DNA of 64,000 bases from CAYVTV01 sp964563105 (lineage in GTDB: Bacteria; Bacteroidota; Bacteroidia; Bacteroidales; GCA-2748055): positions 62,001 through 126,000 of the forward strand of contig CAZLXM010000001.1 of assembly GCA_964563105.1 (NCBI GenBank). Reading direction: 5' to 3'. Made by a program: the position numbers and the translations under genes. Positions within the stretch are counted from its first letter, which is position 1; each line of letters opens with the position of its first letter. The notes under the pieces were generated by a model. The model worked only from the letters and a program-made list of their open reading frames with translations, made no database searches and was not told the DNA's origin. Below are positions 1-8,358 of this stretch, one piece after another.

Positions 1-522
1 ATCATCCAGATCCGCAGGCCTGAATTCCCAGGCTGCCCCGATATTGTTTATGAAGATCCTTTCCCCGTGCCCTTTATCATATTCCGGATCAGAAAGAACA
101 TTGGTATAAGGAGTTGCTTTATCACTTATTTTATATTTTGAAATATTTACCGGAGTTTTTGAAAGCAATTCAGATAAATGTTCTCCATCTATATCATTTC
201 CTCTGGCCCCATAAAAATTAACCTTTGTATTTGTATTCCAGGTAAGCTGTGCAGCATTAATCAGTGCCACAATGCATGGCCCGCCAATATTATAAGCATC
301 CGGCGGCCGTTGTCCTATCAAACTATTCAATATCTCAGAGATATTCTTTTTTGAAAACTTTTCAAACTCTTCCGTAAAAACCAGTTGGCCTGGAGTTAAG
401 CCCCCGTCACCTTTCTTTTTTGATAAATAAGGCCGGAAAACGTCACTGCGAAAATCCAGATTGGTGTATAAATTATCAATCAACGAACATCCGGTACCCG
501 AAATAATTATAGGTCTGCTCAT
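1..522 (-). CDS. PfkB-family carbohydrate kinase, C-terminus beyond window
   Basis: The frame is open from an ATG at 522 to base 1, giving the first 174 residues of a protein cut by the window edge. The start reads MSRPIIISGTGCSLIDNLY, a beta strand and glycine turn typical of PfkB/ribokinase-like sugar kinases. The middle has a small-sugar-binding pattern (NIGGPCIVALINAA), and near residue 155 there is a GERIFINNIGAAW stretch like the conserved GxR segment of the family. The ATP-binding DTxGAGD motif should lie off the left edge and cannot be checked. The gene follows the AraC regulator on the same strand after 48 bases, so the two probably share a transcript. Its likely job is to phosphorylate a sugar for the divergent catabolic locus. 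The family is fairly clear; the substrate is unknown. Confidence 0.75.
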   Translation of the reverse strand, partial: MSRPIIISGTGCSLIDNLYTNLDFRSDVFRPYLSKKKGDGGLTPGQLVFTEEFEKFSKKNISEILNSLIGQRPPDAYNIGGPCIVALINAAQLTWNTNTKVNFYGARGNDIDGEHLSELLSKTPVNISKYKISDKATPYTNVLSDPEYDKGHGERIFINNIGAAWEFRPADLDD

Positions 523-570
523 TTTTTTATTTTGTTAGTTATATAAAAATAATATCCTTAATTACTTAAT

Positions 571-1425
571 TTATCTCTGCTGCCTGTAAACCTTTGGGGT
601 AACACCTTTTATTTTCTTAAATTGCCTGTTAAAGTTTGATAAATTTTCAAATCCGGATTCATAGGCAATTTCAGAAATATTCAGAGATTCTTTTAATAAT
701 AAGCGACAGGCATAACCAATCCTGACATTTAACAGGTATTCCTTAAAACTCATACGATATGTTTTTTTAAAAGTAAGACAGAAAGTTGTATTCGACATAT
801 TTGTAATTTCCAGCAAGTCTTTAACTTTTATATCTTTTTGAAAATTTATAAGAATATATTCCCATGCCTGGGCAAGAGGTTCATCGCCCCTGCGTCTGAA
901 TGGCTCATTAAATCCCGGACTGGCAAGCAGATGAAATTCATTTGATTTGGATAAAATTTGAAATATCCTGAATAAAGTATATAATTTGTCCTCATTACCC
1001 GATACAAGTAATTCTTTCATCAAAGAAATGATTTTTCTTTTCGTATAGCCATAAATATGACAGCCCTGGGAAGACAAATTTAAGAAGTTATTTAGCTCTG
1101 CATTTTCCGGGATTTCCATAAACTTTTTTCCAAGAAAATCATGAAGAAAATGTATAACAATCCCTTCACCGGTAAATTTTCCATCGGCACCATGATAAGT
1201 TTTATTGCAAGCCCATTCATGGGGAAGATTAGAGCCCAGAAAAACAAGGTCTTCTTCCTGAAATAAATCAATATGGTCACCAACCATTCTTTTACCTTTC
1301 CCTTTTAAAATCAAAACCAGCTCATATTCCGGATGAAAATGCCAGGGAGAAAAAGGAAGTTTTTCATGATATACAATAAATGACTTCCCCGGATCTCTTA
1401 AAAGTCTTATTTCACTTAATTTCAC
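571..1425 (-). CDS. AraC-family transcriptional regulator with N-terminal cupin domain
   Basis: This 284-residue protein has the two-part AraC layout. Residues of about 15-100 form a cupin ligand-binding domain, with the metal/sugar-pocket-like stretch HFHPEYELVLILKGKG. Residues of about 185-284 form the double helix-turn-helix DNA-binding domain, ending in SGFENLSNFNRQFKKIKGVTP, the usual second HTH signature. It is divergent from the aminotransferase that opens the catabolic series, with 281 AT-rich bases between them, and sits upstream of a PfkB kinase on its own strand. That position suggests a local sugar- or amino-sugar-responsive activator of both sides. The effector is not predictable from sequence. 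Confidence 0.9.
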   Translation of the reverse strand: MKLSEIRLLRDPGKSFIVYHEKLPFSPWHFHPEYELVLILKGKGKRMVGDHIDLFQEEDLVFLGSNLPHEWACNKTYHGADGKFTGEGIVIHFLHDFLGKKFMEIPENAELNNFLNLSSQGCHIYGYTKRKIISLMKELLVSGNEDKLYTLFRIFQILSKSNEFHLLASPGFNEPFRRRGDEPLAQAWEYILINFQKDIKVKDLLEITNMSNTTFCLTFKKTYRMSFKEYLLNVRIGYACRLLLKESLNISEIAYESGFENLSNFNRQFKKIKGVTPKVYRQQR

Positions 1426-1660
1426 AAAAAATATTCAGGTTTGTGGTGCCAAATTTATTTAAAAAAAAGTGGATTTATTAAATTCAGGGTATTATAAAAT
1501 ATAATTATCTTTCTTTAACTATAACCGGTAATTTTAGGAGTCTAAGATAAATAATTAAAATTATTATATTTTATTTTCGTATAATAATATCATAATTTTG
1601 AATATTAGTATTATTTACTAAAAGTAATTAGTTATATGTTTGTAGGAATCCATTAAAGTA

Positions 1661-1694
1661 TTTTTGGATCATTTTATGTAAAATATTATCTTTA
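1661..1694 (+). promoter_or_regulatory. Candidate Bacteroidota promoter of the aminotransferase operon
   Basis: A TTTTTG element (1661-1666) is followed after 20 bases by TATCTTTA (1687-1694), which differs from the TAnnTTTG -7 consensus only at the last base. Transcription would start near 1700, a few bases ahead of the ATG at 1707. The rest of the 281-base divergent spacer is AT-rich, with short palindromes around 1560-1635 that could be AraC-regulator targets. Confidence 0.5.
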
Positions 1695-1706
1695 AAATAA
1701 AAAATT

Positions 1707-2981
1707 ATGGTAAAAAATCTTGCAATCAATGGTGGCGAAAAAACAGTAAAAAGCAAATTAATTGGCTGGCCAAACTTCGATGAAAAAGCTATAAAGGCTG
1801 TTGAAGACGTATTACGTTCCGGTAAAATAAATTACTGGACAGGTCCTAAAGGGAGGGAATTTGAAAAGAAATTTGCAGAATGGCAGGGGAGTAAATATGC
1901 AATTTCTGTAGCAACCGGCACGGCTGCTCTTCATGTAGGGTTAACCGCACTGGGTATTGGCCCGGGTGATGAGGTTATTGTTCCCAGTTATACATTTATT
2001 GCATCCAGCTTCTCGGTAGTTCAGGCCGGAGCTATTCCCCGTTTTGCGGATGTTAATATTGATGATCATTGTATTAGTGTTGAGTCGGCTGAAAAACTGG
2101 TTAATGAAAGGACCAAAGCTATAATGGCTGTACACTTGTATGGCAATGTCTGTGATATGGACAAGATCAATGCTTTTGCAAAAAAGCATAAGCTATTCGT
2201 TATTGAAGATAACGCAGAAGCTTACGGAGGATCATTCAAAGGAAAGAAAACCGGTGCATTGGGTGATATTGCAGCTTGCAGTTTCTGTCAGAATAAAACT
2301 TTTACCACAGGTGGAGAAGGAGGAATGGTAACAACCGATAACGAAGATTATGCATGGATATCACGTAGTTTCAGAGATCATGGATATGATGTCAAACAAC
2401 GTTTAAGTCTCCTTGAACTTGAGCAAAAACTCCCATATATACATAATGTAGTAGGCTGGAATTACAGAATGACCGAGATGCAATCAGCAATTGGCCTTGC
2501 TGAACTGGAAAGAATTGATAACTGGAATATGCCAAATCGCAGAAGAAATGCGAAAATTATTATTGACAAAATCAAAGACCTTCCCCAGGTATTATATATG
2601 CCGGTAGATACTAAAGAAAGACAGAATGGATGGTATGTTATGGCATTTTCGATCGATATTGATAATATGAATTGTGATATTAAACAGTTTGTTGATGCAG
2701 CGATAGCTGAAGGAGCTACGGTTTGGAAGGTGTTCTGGCCACAGTGTCATACCGAACAGGCTTTCCAGCAGCACAGATCTTTTGGAAACAGCGGATTCCC
2801 GTTTAAATCAAAAGAATACACAAATCCGGCTAGTGTTGATTATTCAAATATAAACGTTCCAAATGCAGTTTGGCATGAAAAACATACATTTACCTGTTTT
2901 GCTTTTCCAACTTATACAGCCGAAAACTGTGAAGAAATTGGGGATGCACTTAGAAAAGTAATTCTTGCATATGCTAAATAA
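1707..2981 (+). CDS. DegT/DnrJ/EryC1/StrS-type PLP aminotransferase
   Basis: This 424-residue fold-type I PLP enzyme transfers an amino group to or from a keto sugar or keto-cyclitol. Visible landmarks are the phosphate-binding GTAAL region (about 71-75), the PLP-nitrogen-binding acidic segment VIEDNAEA (D168) and the Schiff-base lysine in SFCQNKTFTTGGEGG (K197). Most members are biosynthetic, but here the gene opens a locus with a deacetylase, a NagB-like enzyme, a symporter and secreted hydrolases, so a catabolic role in removing an amino group is plausible. The Gfo/Idh oxidoreductase follows after 47 bases and could make or use the keto intermediate. The substrate is not known. Confidence 0.9.
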   Translation: MVKNLAINGGEKTVKSKLIGWPNFDEKAIKAVEDVLRSGKINYWTGPKGREFEKKFAEWQGSKYAISVATGTAALHVGLTALGIGPGDEVIVPSYTFIASSFSVVQAGAIPRFADVNIDDHCISVESAEKLVNERTKAIMAVHLYGNVCDMDKINAFAKKHKLFVIEDNAEAYGGSFKGKKTGALGDIAACSFCQNKTFTTGGEGGMVTTDNEDYAWISRSFRDHGYDVKQRLSLLELEQKLPYIHNVVGWNYRMTEMQSAIGLAELERIDNWNMPNRRRNAKIIIDKIKDLPQVLYMPVDTKERQNGWYVMAFSIDIDNMNCDIKQFVDAAIAEGATVWKVFWPQCHTEQAFQQHRSFGNSGFPFKSKEYTNPASVDYSNINVPNAVWHEKHTFTCFAFPTYTAENCEEIGDALRKVILAYAK

Positions 2982-3028
2982 AAATAATAATTTACGTTTA
3001 TAAACAATTAAAATAAAATTCTTATTGA

Positions 3029-4081
3029 ATGAACAATAATAAAATAATTAAATGGGGAGTCATAGGTTCAGGCGGGATTGCCAGAAGAAGGACCATTCCT
3101 GAAGGTATTATGGCTGCCAAAAATGCGAAACTGATTTCAGTTTATGATATCAATGAAGATGCTAATAATGCAGTGGCAAAGGAATTTAACGCCCGGCCCC
3201 TAAAAAGCATACAGGACCTTTTAAATTCTGAAATAGATGCTGTTTATGTTGCCTCTCCCGTTAATAAACATCTTGAGCATGTGAGCGCTGCAGCAAAAGC
3301 AAAAAAACATATTTTATGTGAAAAACCTCTCGGATTAACAGTTCAGGAAGCTGAGGAAATGATAAAGATATGCAGGGATAATAATGTTATCCTTGGAACA
3401 GGATTTATGATGAGATTTGTTGCCCAGCATGAATATCTTGCAAATTTAATTAATGAAGGAAAACTCGGAAAACCTGTATACGCCAGGGCTCAGTTATCTT
3501 GCTGGTATCCTCCGATGGAAGGGGCCTGGAGACAGGACCCTGCAATTGGCGGAGGAGGGTCACTTGTTGATATGGGAAGCCATTGTATTGACCTGTTACA
3601 AATGTTTTTTGGTAAAATCAAAAAGTTGAGCTGTTTTATAAATAATAATGTACACTCATATAAATCAGAAGATAGTGCAGTAGTCAGCCTGTTTTTCGAA
3701 AATGGGGCCTTTGCTTCTGTAGATAGCTATTTCTGCATTCCTGATAACAGCAGTAAAAACATTCTGGAAGTTTATGGTTCCAAAGGAAGTATATTAGCCA
3801 GGGGCACCATAGGACAGGGCCCGGGAGGTGAAATGACCGCTTACCTCGAAGATGACCAGTTAGCATATGATGCCAAACAGACAAGGGACCCTGGTGAAGG
3901 TGTGAGTATAAATCCTGAACCGATAAATACTTATATGGCTGAAATCGAGGAATTTGGAAAGGCTGTCAATGAGAATAGAGAACCACTGAACAGTAGTTCT
4001 GTTGGTTTGCAAAATATGAAAATTATTGCTGCTTGTTATGAATCAGCAAAGTCAGGAAAAATAATTGAGTTTAACTCCTAA
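3029..4081 (+). CDS. Gfo/Idh/MocA-family NAD(P)-dependent oxidoreductase
   Basis: This 350-residue protein has an N-terminal Rossmann fold with the dinucleotide motif GVIGSGGIARR at about 10-20. The family EKP motif follows (E98-K99-P100), whose lysine assists hydride transfer, and then the C-terminal substrate domain with the DMGSHCIDLL signature (D181, H185). Family members oxidise or reduce a hydroxyl on sugars, inositols or glycosides. The aminotransferase lies just upstream and the PIG-L deacetylase starts 8 bases downstream, so the three are almost certainly cotranscribed. Paired with the aminotransferase, it could interconvert an alcohol, ketone and amine on one sugar carbon. That pairing is an inference. 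Confidence 0.92.
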   Translation: MNNNKIIKWGVIGSGGIARRRTIPEGIMAAKNAKLISVYDINEDANNAVAKEFNARPLKSIQDLLNSEIDAVYVASPVNKHLEHVSAAAKAKKHILCEKPLGLTVQEAEEMIKICRDNNVILGTGFMMRFVAQHEYLANLINEGKLGKPVYARAQLSCWYPPMEGAWRQDPAIGGGGSLVDMGSHCIDLLQMFFGKIKKLSCFINNNVHSYKSEDSAVVSLFFENGAFASVDSYFCIPDNSSKNILEVYGSKGSILARGTIGQGPGGEMTAYLEDDQLAYDAKQTRDPGEGVSINPEPINTYMAEIEEFGKAVNENREPLNSSSVGLQNMKIIAACYESAKSGKIIEFNS

Positions 4082-4089
4082 TATCTGAT

Positions 4090-4842
4090 ATGAATAATAC
4101 TGTTTTAGGAATATTTACCCATCCTGATGACGCTGAAATAATGTGTGCCGGAACTTTATCATTATTGAAAAAAGCAGGATGGGATGTTCATATTGCTACC
4201 ATAGCCACAGGAGATAAAGGAACTGCAGAGTATAACAGGGAAGACATAATACGCATCAGAAAAGCAGAAGCAATTAAAGCTGCAGGGGTAATTCAGGCTG
4301 AATATCATTGCCTTGAGTTTGATGATATATATATTTTTTATAATCGTGAATCAATTAATAAAGCTACTGCATTAATTAGAAGTATCCGGCCCTCTGTTGT
4401 TTTTACTTCCAGTCCGAATGATTATATGGTGGATCACGAAATTACAAGTAAAATCGTTCAAACAGCATGTTTTTGTACAGGGATTAAAAATATGGAAGTA
4501 AGGGAAGAACCATATGAGCCGGTACCTTACCTGTTTTACAGTGATCCTATGGATGCTGTTGATAAACTGGGAAATCCCGTACATGCATCTATTTATGTTG
4601 ATATTTCTTCTGAAATAAAAATAAAGGAAAAAATGCTTGCTTGTCATGCAAGTCAACGAAATTGGCTTCTGACACATCATAAAATGGATGAATATATCCT
4701 CTCAATGAAAAGATTTGCAAAAAGCCGGGGTGAAAATATTAATGTAGATTATGCTGAAGGATTTCGCCAACATCTTGGTCATGGACATCCAGGAGATAAT
4801 ATTTTAAAAAAAATACTTGGTAATTTAGTATTTGTTAAGTAG
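4090..4842 (+). CDS. PIG-L-family (LmbE-like) zinc N-deacetylase
   Basis: This 250-residue protein begins with the PIG-L motif THPDDAE (H11, D13-D14), and the third zinc ligand is probably H116 in the VDHEITS segment. The family removes N-acetyl groups from GlcNAc-containing or related small molecules, such as GlcNAc-PI, mycothiol and bacillithiol precursors and chitobiose. No signal peptide is visible, so it should act in the cytoplasm on an imported substrate. It is tightly spaced behind the oxidoreductase. Together with the NagB-like protein next door this points to an N-acetylated amino sugar as the pathway substrate. Confidence 0.92.
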   Translation: MNNTVLGIFTHPDDAEIMCAGTLSLLKKAGWDVHIATIATGDKGTAEYNREDIIRIRKAEAIKAAGVIQAEYHCLEFDDIYIFYNRESINKATALIRSIRPSVVFTSSPNDYMVDHEITSKIVQTACFCTGIKNMEVREEPYEPVPYLFYSDPMDAVDKLGNPVHASIYVDISSEIKIKEKMLACHASQRNWLLTHHKMDEYILSMKRFAKSRGENINVDYAEGFRQHLGHGHPGDNILKKILGNLVFVK

Positions 4843-4993
4843 ATGAAGGATTATAGCAAGATTTTAAATTCGGAATTGGATTTAATACAGAGATGAAAAT
4901 ATGAGAGTTTCAAAAAAAAAATCGAATGTTCTTTAGTGTTTATAGGTTATTTTTTAAAAACATTTTAATAATTAATTAATAGGAGAAATAATT

Positions 4994-5926
4994 ATGGCCC
5001 GAAAACTTAGTATGCTAGCACCCGGTTGGTGGGATTTTACCACCCTTGATGAAAAAATTCTGAATGATGCTGCAAAACTTTCTGCTGATGATTTGTTGCA
5101 GCTTTCAAGAGATGGTTTTAAAGTAGTATTTTATGATAGTTTGGAAGATTTTTATCTGGCAGAAGCCCTTGAATATATTACAGCATGGAAACAGGCCACA
5201 TCCGATAATCCTGTCGGAATTTGCGGGCCCATTGGCCCCACTGAACAGCTTCCCCTGGTTGCAAGACTAGTTAATGAATTACAACTAGACCTGTCTGATG
5301 CCCATTTTTGGGGTATGGATGAATGGGTTGTGGATGGAAAAGAAGTAAGTATGAAGCATCCCTTATCTTTTGAAAAAGCTGTAAGAGAATTGTGTTTTAA
5401 CCGTATTGACAAAAAATATAAAATACCTGAGGAAAACATACATTTTCCTAAAGCTGATACCAGTGGTTATATAGCAACCTGGGAAAGCGGAATACGGTGT
5501 GCGGTTATGCAAGGCGGGCAGGGTGATGTTAAACATTGGGCATTTAATGACCCCGTTAAAAGAGAAGGTAAATACAAGGATGTACCTCCAACACCTGAAG
5601 AGTATAAACAATTGTCAACAAGAATCGTTGACCTTCATCCTGTAACTTGTATGCAAAATGCAAGAACCAGTGGTGGCGGTGTCGTTACTGGTGTTCCGGT
5701 AACTGCCACAACAGTTGGGCCTGTTCAAACCTGGATGTCTGAGAAAGTATCGATTTGGCAGGCAGGAGTTCATGATAATCCATTCGGACAAAGATTAACT
5801 GCTTTTATGATTAGTAAGGGAATAATGGATTCCTCAGTTCCCATGTCATTACTTGCAGACCATCCGAATGTACAGTTCAATTACTATCGCGGAGGAATCG
5901 GGGTCTGTGAAACTGAGATGCATTGA
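4994..5926 (+). CDS. NagB-like (glucosamine-6-phosphate deaminase/isomerase family) enzyme with altered active site
   Basis: This 310-residue protein keeps the NagB/RpiA-type fold landmarks. The MDEW segment (D109) matches the NagB catalytic aspartate in its MDEY segment, and GDVKHWAFNDP (177-187) matches the NagB GNDGHIAFNEP loop. The ring-opening histidine is kept (H181). The aspartate two residues before it is a valine (V179), and the glutamate of the relay is an aspartate (D186). It is longer than E. coli NagB (266 residues), with an N-terminal extension of roughly 30-40 residues. An AGGAGA ribosome site lies 7 bases before the ATG. It may be an isomerase or deaminase for a non-standard substrate; I cannot assign it to GlcN6P. 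Confidence 0.8.
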   Translation: MARKLSMLAPGWWDFTTLDEKILNDAAKLSADDLLQLSRDGFKVVFYDSLEDFYLAEALEYITAWKQATSDNPVGICGPIGPTEQLPLVARLVNELQLDLSDAHFWGMDEWVVDGKEVSMKHPLSFEKAVRELCFNRIDKKYKIPEENIHFPKADTSGYIATWESGIRCAVMQGGQGDVKHWAFNDPVKREGKYKDVPPTPEEYKQLSTRIVDLHPVTCMQNARTSGGGVVTGVPVTATTVGPVQTWMSEKVSIWQAGVHDNPFGQRLTAFMISKGIMDSSVPMSLLADHPNVQFNYYRGGIGVCETEMH

Positions 5927-6233
5927 TTTTATAAGCTTATTAATTATCAGTCTCGATTTTTTAGGATAGATTTTCCTGACAGAAACAGCATCAATTAATG
6001 GTAGTAATTATTTTCTGCATTGATCAGCCTGAATGAAATGTCTGATAAATATGCAGAATGGGAAGTCTCTTTATAATAAATATTTTTTTAGCTGTGATCG
6101 GTATTTCTAATTATCAGGCAAGAGATGCTTATATCATGGCTAAAAAAATATTTTTTTTAATACCTTAAAATAATCAGTTTTGTGCTTCAAATTAAAGAGA
6201 AATTATAACTTTGAAGACTAAAGAAAATAAAAT
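5927..6233. other. 307-base intergenic gap with two long hairpins
   Basis: No gene is visible. The gap holds a hairpin at 6013-6058 (8-bp outer stem TTCTGCAT/ATGCAGAA plus an inner ATCAG/CTGAT) and a much longer one at 6078-6153. It separates the cytoplasmic-enzyme half of the locus from the lipoprotein/transport half. Confidence 0.7.
6078..6153. repeat. 21-bp near-perfect inverted repeat (large hairpin)
   Basis: Arms at 6078-6098 and 6133-6153 are complementary over 21 bases. The only two non-Watson-Crick positions are G-U wobbles if read as RNA on the + strand. The loop is 34 bases and a T run follows (to 6158). It could be a long terminator, an RNA-stability or processing structure between the two halves of the locus, or a remnant of a miniature mobile element. 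I see no target-site duplication. Confidence 0.65.
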
Positions 6234-6950
6234 GTGATTTTTATTACATTTATATTGCTAATATTAACATCATGTGCTATGAAAAATGACTATATCCATG
6301 AAGTGCCCAAAATAAATGTTCTTTTTAAAGTTGATGCAAAATGGGAAAAAGATCCCTGGAAAAAAATTCCCGCTCTTGAAATCAAGAATTATATGGGTGA
6401 TGTTCCTAAATTTCATCCGGATACTCAGGCTAAAATATGTTATACGGAATCAGATATTTTCTTGATCTTCAGGGTAAAAGATAAATATGTCAAATGCATT
6501 ACAAATGAGATTAATGGACCGGTATGGGAAGATTCTGCTGTTGAATTCTTTTTTGCCCCTGATTCTGAAGCTCCTTTAAAATACTTTAATTTGGAAATAA
6601 ACTGCGGAGGGGTGCATTTATTTTTTTATAATATTATTCCTCGAAAGGACAGGGTAGCAATCCCGGATGAAGATCAGAAGAAAATTGAGATTGCACATTC
6701 GCTTCCTAAACTTGTTGATCCGGAAATTACCGAAGAGATAACCTGGACTATTGAGTGTAGGATACCTATAGAATTGCTTAAAAAATATTCAAAAATTACA
6801 ACACCTTCAAAAGATGTAAAATGGAAAGCAAATTTCTATAAAATTGCTGTAATTTCATCAAATCCACATTATATAACATGGTCTGTTGTTGAAAATGATA
6901 AACCGGATTTCCATCTTCCCGAATTTTTTGGTGATCTGATTTTTAAATAA
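6234..6950 (+). CDS. Lipoprotein with CBM9-like (DOMON-type) carbohydrate-binding domain
   Basis: This 238-residue protein starts at a GTG directly behind an in-frame stop, with a short hydrophobic signal ending in the lipobox LTSC (Cys14). The rest resembles the carbohydrate-binding family 9-like domain: a V-D-A-K-W opening, PWKKIPALEI, the FRVKDKYV strand, and VWEDSAVEFFFAP with its acidic calcium- or sugar-contact residues. It is probably tethered to the envelope and binds the locus substrate. The ceramidase-like lipoprotein follows after 16 bases. The signal peptide lacks the usual basic n-region, and an overlapping ATG in another frame hits a stop at once (see findings), so the start may have shifted recently. 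Confidence 0.75.
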   Translation: MIFITFILLILTSCAMKNDYIHEVPKINVLFKVDAKWEKDPWKKIPALEIKNYMGDVPKFHPDTQAKICYTESDIFLIFRVKDKYVKCITNEINGPVWEDSAVEFFFAPDSEAPLKYFNLEINCGGVHLFFYNIIPRKDRVAIPDEDQKKIEIAHSLPKLVDPEITEEITWTIECRIPIELLKKYSKITTPSKDVKWKANFYKIAVISSNPHYITWSVVENDKPDFHLPEFFGDLIFK

Positions 6951-6966
6951 TTAATTTTTTATTAAA

Positions 6967-8337
6967 ATGAAATATTTAATGATAATGCTGCTCAGCTTTA
7001 TCCTGGTTTCATGTGCTGGGCCCGAACAAAAGAAACCTCTTGCAGAAAGCAATGTTCTGGAAGCAGGTTTTGGCATTGCAGATATTACTGCAGAGAATGC
7101 TTTTATTATTGATCCTCTTCATGTGAAGGCGCTTGTACTTCGACAGGGAGAAACTGAGCTTGCCCTGGTTGCTTGTGATGTAATCGGAGTTTCTGAAAAT
7201 GAAACCAGACCTGCCCGGGAAAAAGCGTCAGAAATTACCGGGATCCCCGTTGAAAATATTTGTGTTACTGCTATCCATACTCATATGGACAGGCCCAGAA
7301 AAGATATTGGCCCTGCAATTGTTCAGGCAATTAGCGATGCGAAGGCAGGTATGCAACCGGTAATTGTTGAGCCTTCTGCCGGACTTCAGTTCAATGTGTC
7401 TTTTCACAGAAGATATTTTATGAAAGACGGGTCTGTTGTTTTTAACCCTATGTTCCTAAATCCCGACATTGTCCGGCCTGTTGGCCCAATTGACCCTGAG
7501 GTCAATTTTATAATGTTGAAAAATCAGGATACAGGAAAACCTGTTATTTCATTAACCAGTTTTGCTGTGCATCTTGATATAGTTAAAGAATATGGGGCTG
7601 TTTATCAGGCAACAGGGCCCGGCTCCAGAGATGCTGTAAGTGCCGACTATCCATATTGGCTTGAAACATTTTTACGTGAAGATTATGGAAAAGAATTCAA
7701 TTCCATTTTTTTTACTGGTGCCTGCGGCAATATAAACCACTGGGATTTTTCAAAACCCGGGCCACAAAGCGGACATGCTAAATCAAAAGAAGTAGCTGAT
7801 TCACTCTATCACTCAATTAAAAAAGTAATACCTTATGCCAATTCCGAAAAGCCTGCTTTAAAAACTGCATCCAGGATTATTGATATCCCTTATCAAACTT
7901 TTACAAATGAAGACCTTTTATGGGCTAAAAATATTGAAAATAATAAACTATCTGGTAAAAGTGAAGAACCTGATGAAAGAGAACAATTTTTGAATAGTGT
8001 AAGAAAAAGAAGGATAATTTGGCTTAATGAACAAAAAGAGAAAGGACATACTTCAGTCCCTGTGGAAATACAGGCTTTTAGAATTACCGATAATACTGCT
8101 CTGGTAACCCTGCCGGGAGAGCTTTTTGTTGAATTAGGCATGACTATCAAAAATCATTCTCCTTTTCAAAACACATTTGTACTTGAATTAGCTAATAATT
8201 CAGTTAGCTATATTCCAAATAAAAAAGCATTCTTTCATGGAGGATATGAAGTAGAAAATTCCAGATTAATTCCCGGAGGAGGGGAAATGATGGTTGAAAC
8301 TGCCATTGATTTGCTTAAAAGCCTTAAAAATAATTAA
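6967..8337 (+). CDS. Neutral/alkaline ceramidase-like lipoprotein amidase
   Basis: This 456-residue protein has a lipoprotein signal (SCAG, Cys16) followed by the N-terminal domain of the neutral/alkaline non-lysosomal ceramidase family. Likely zinc ligands and active-site features visible are the HTH pair in AIHTHMD (H104, H106), H202 in FAVHLD, and the GACGNINHWDF segment (251-261). Ceramidases cleave an N-acyl amide bond. Bacteroidota carry many shorter relatives in polysaccharide and glycoside loci, where the true amide or ester substrate is unknown. It lies between the CBM9-like lipoprotein and the symporter, with 16- and 21-base gaps. I infer extracytoplasmic removal of an acyl group from the substrate before uptake. 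Confidence 0.85.
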   Translation: MKYLMIMLLSFILVSCAGPEQKKPLAESNVLEAGFGIADITAENAFIIDPLHVKALVLRQGETELALVACDVIGVSENETRPAREKASEITGIPVENICVTAIHTHMDRPRKDIGPAIVQAISDAKAGMQPVIVEPSAGLQFNVSFHRRYFMKDGSVVFNPMFLNPDIVRPVGPIDPEVNFIMLKNQDTGKPVISLTSFAVHLDIVKEYGAVYQATGPGSRDAVSADYPYWLETFLREDYGKEFNSIFFTGACGNINHWDFSKPGPQSGHAKSKEVADSLYHSIKKVIPYANSEKPALKTASRIIDIPYQTFTNEDLLWAKNIENNKLSGKSEEPDEREQFLNSVRKRRIIWLNEQKEKGHTSVPVEIQAFRITDNTALVTLPGELFVELGMTIKNHSPFQNTFVLELANNSVSYIPNKKAFFHGGYEVENSRLIPGGGEMMVETAIDLLKSLKNN

Positions 8338-8358
8338 TATTTCCTTAAATTAAATTAT

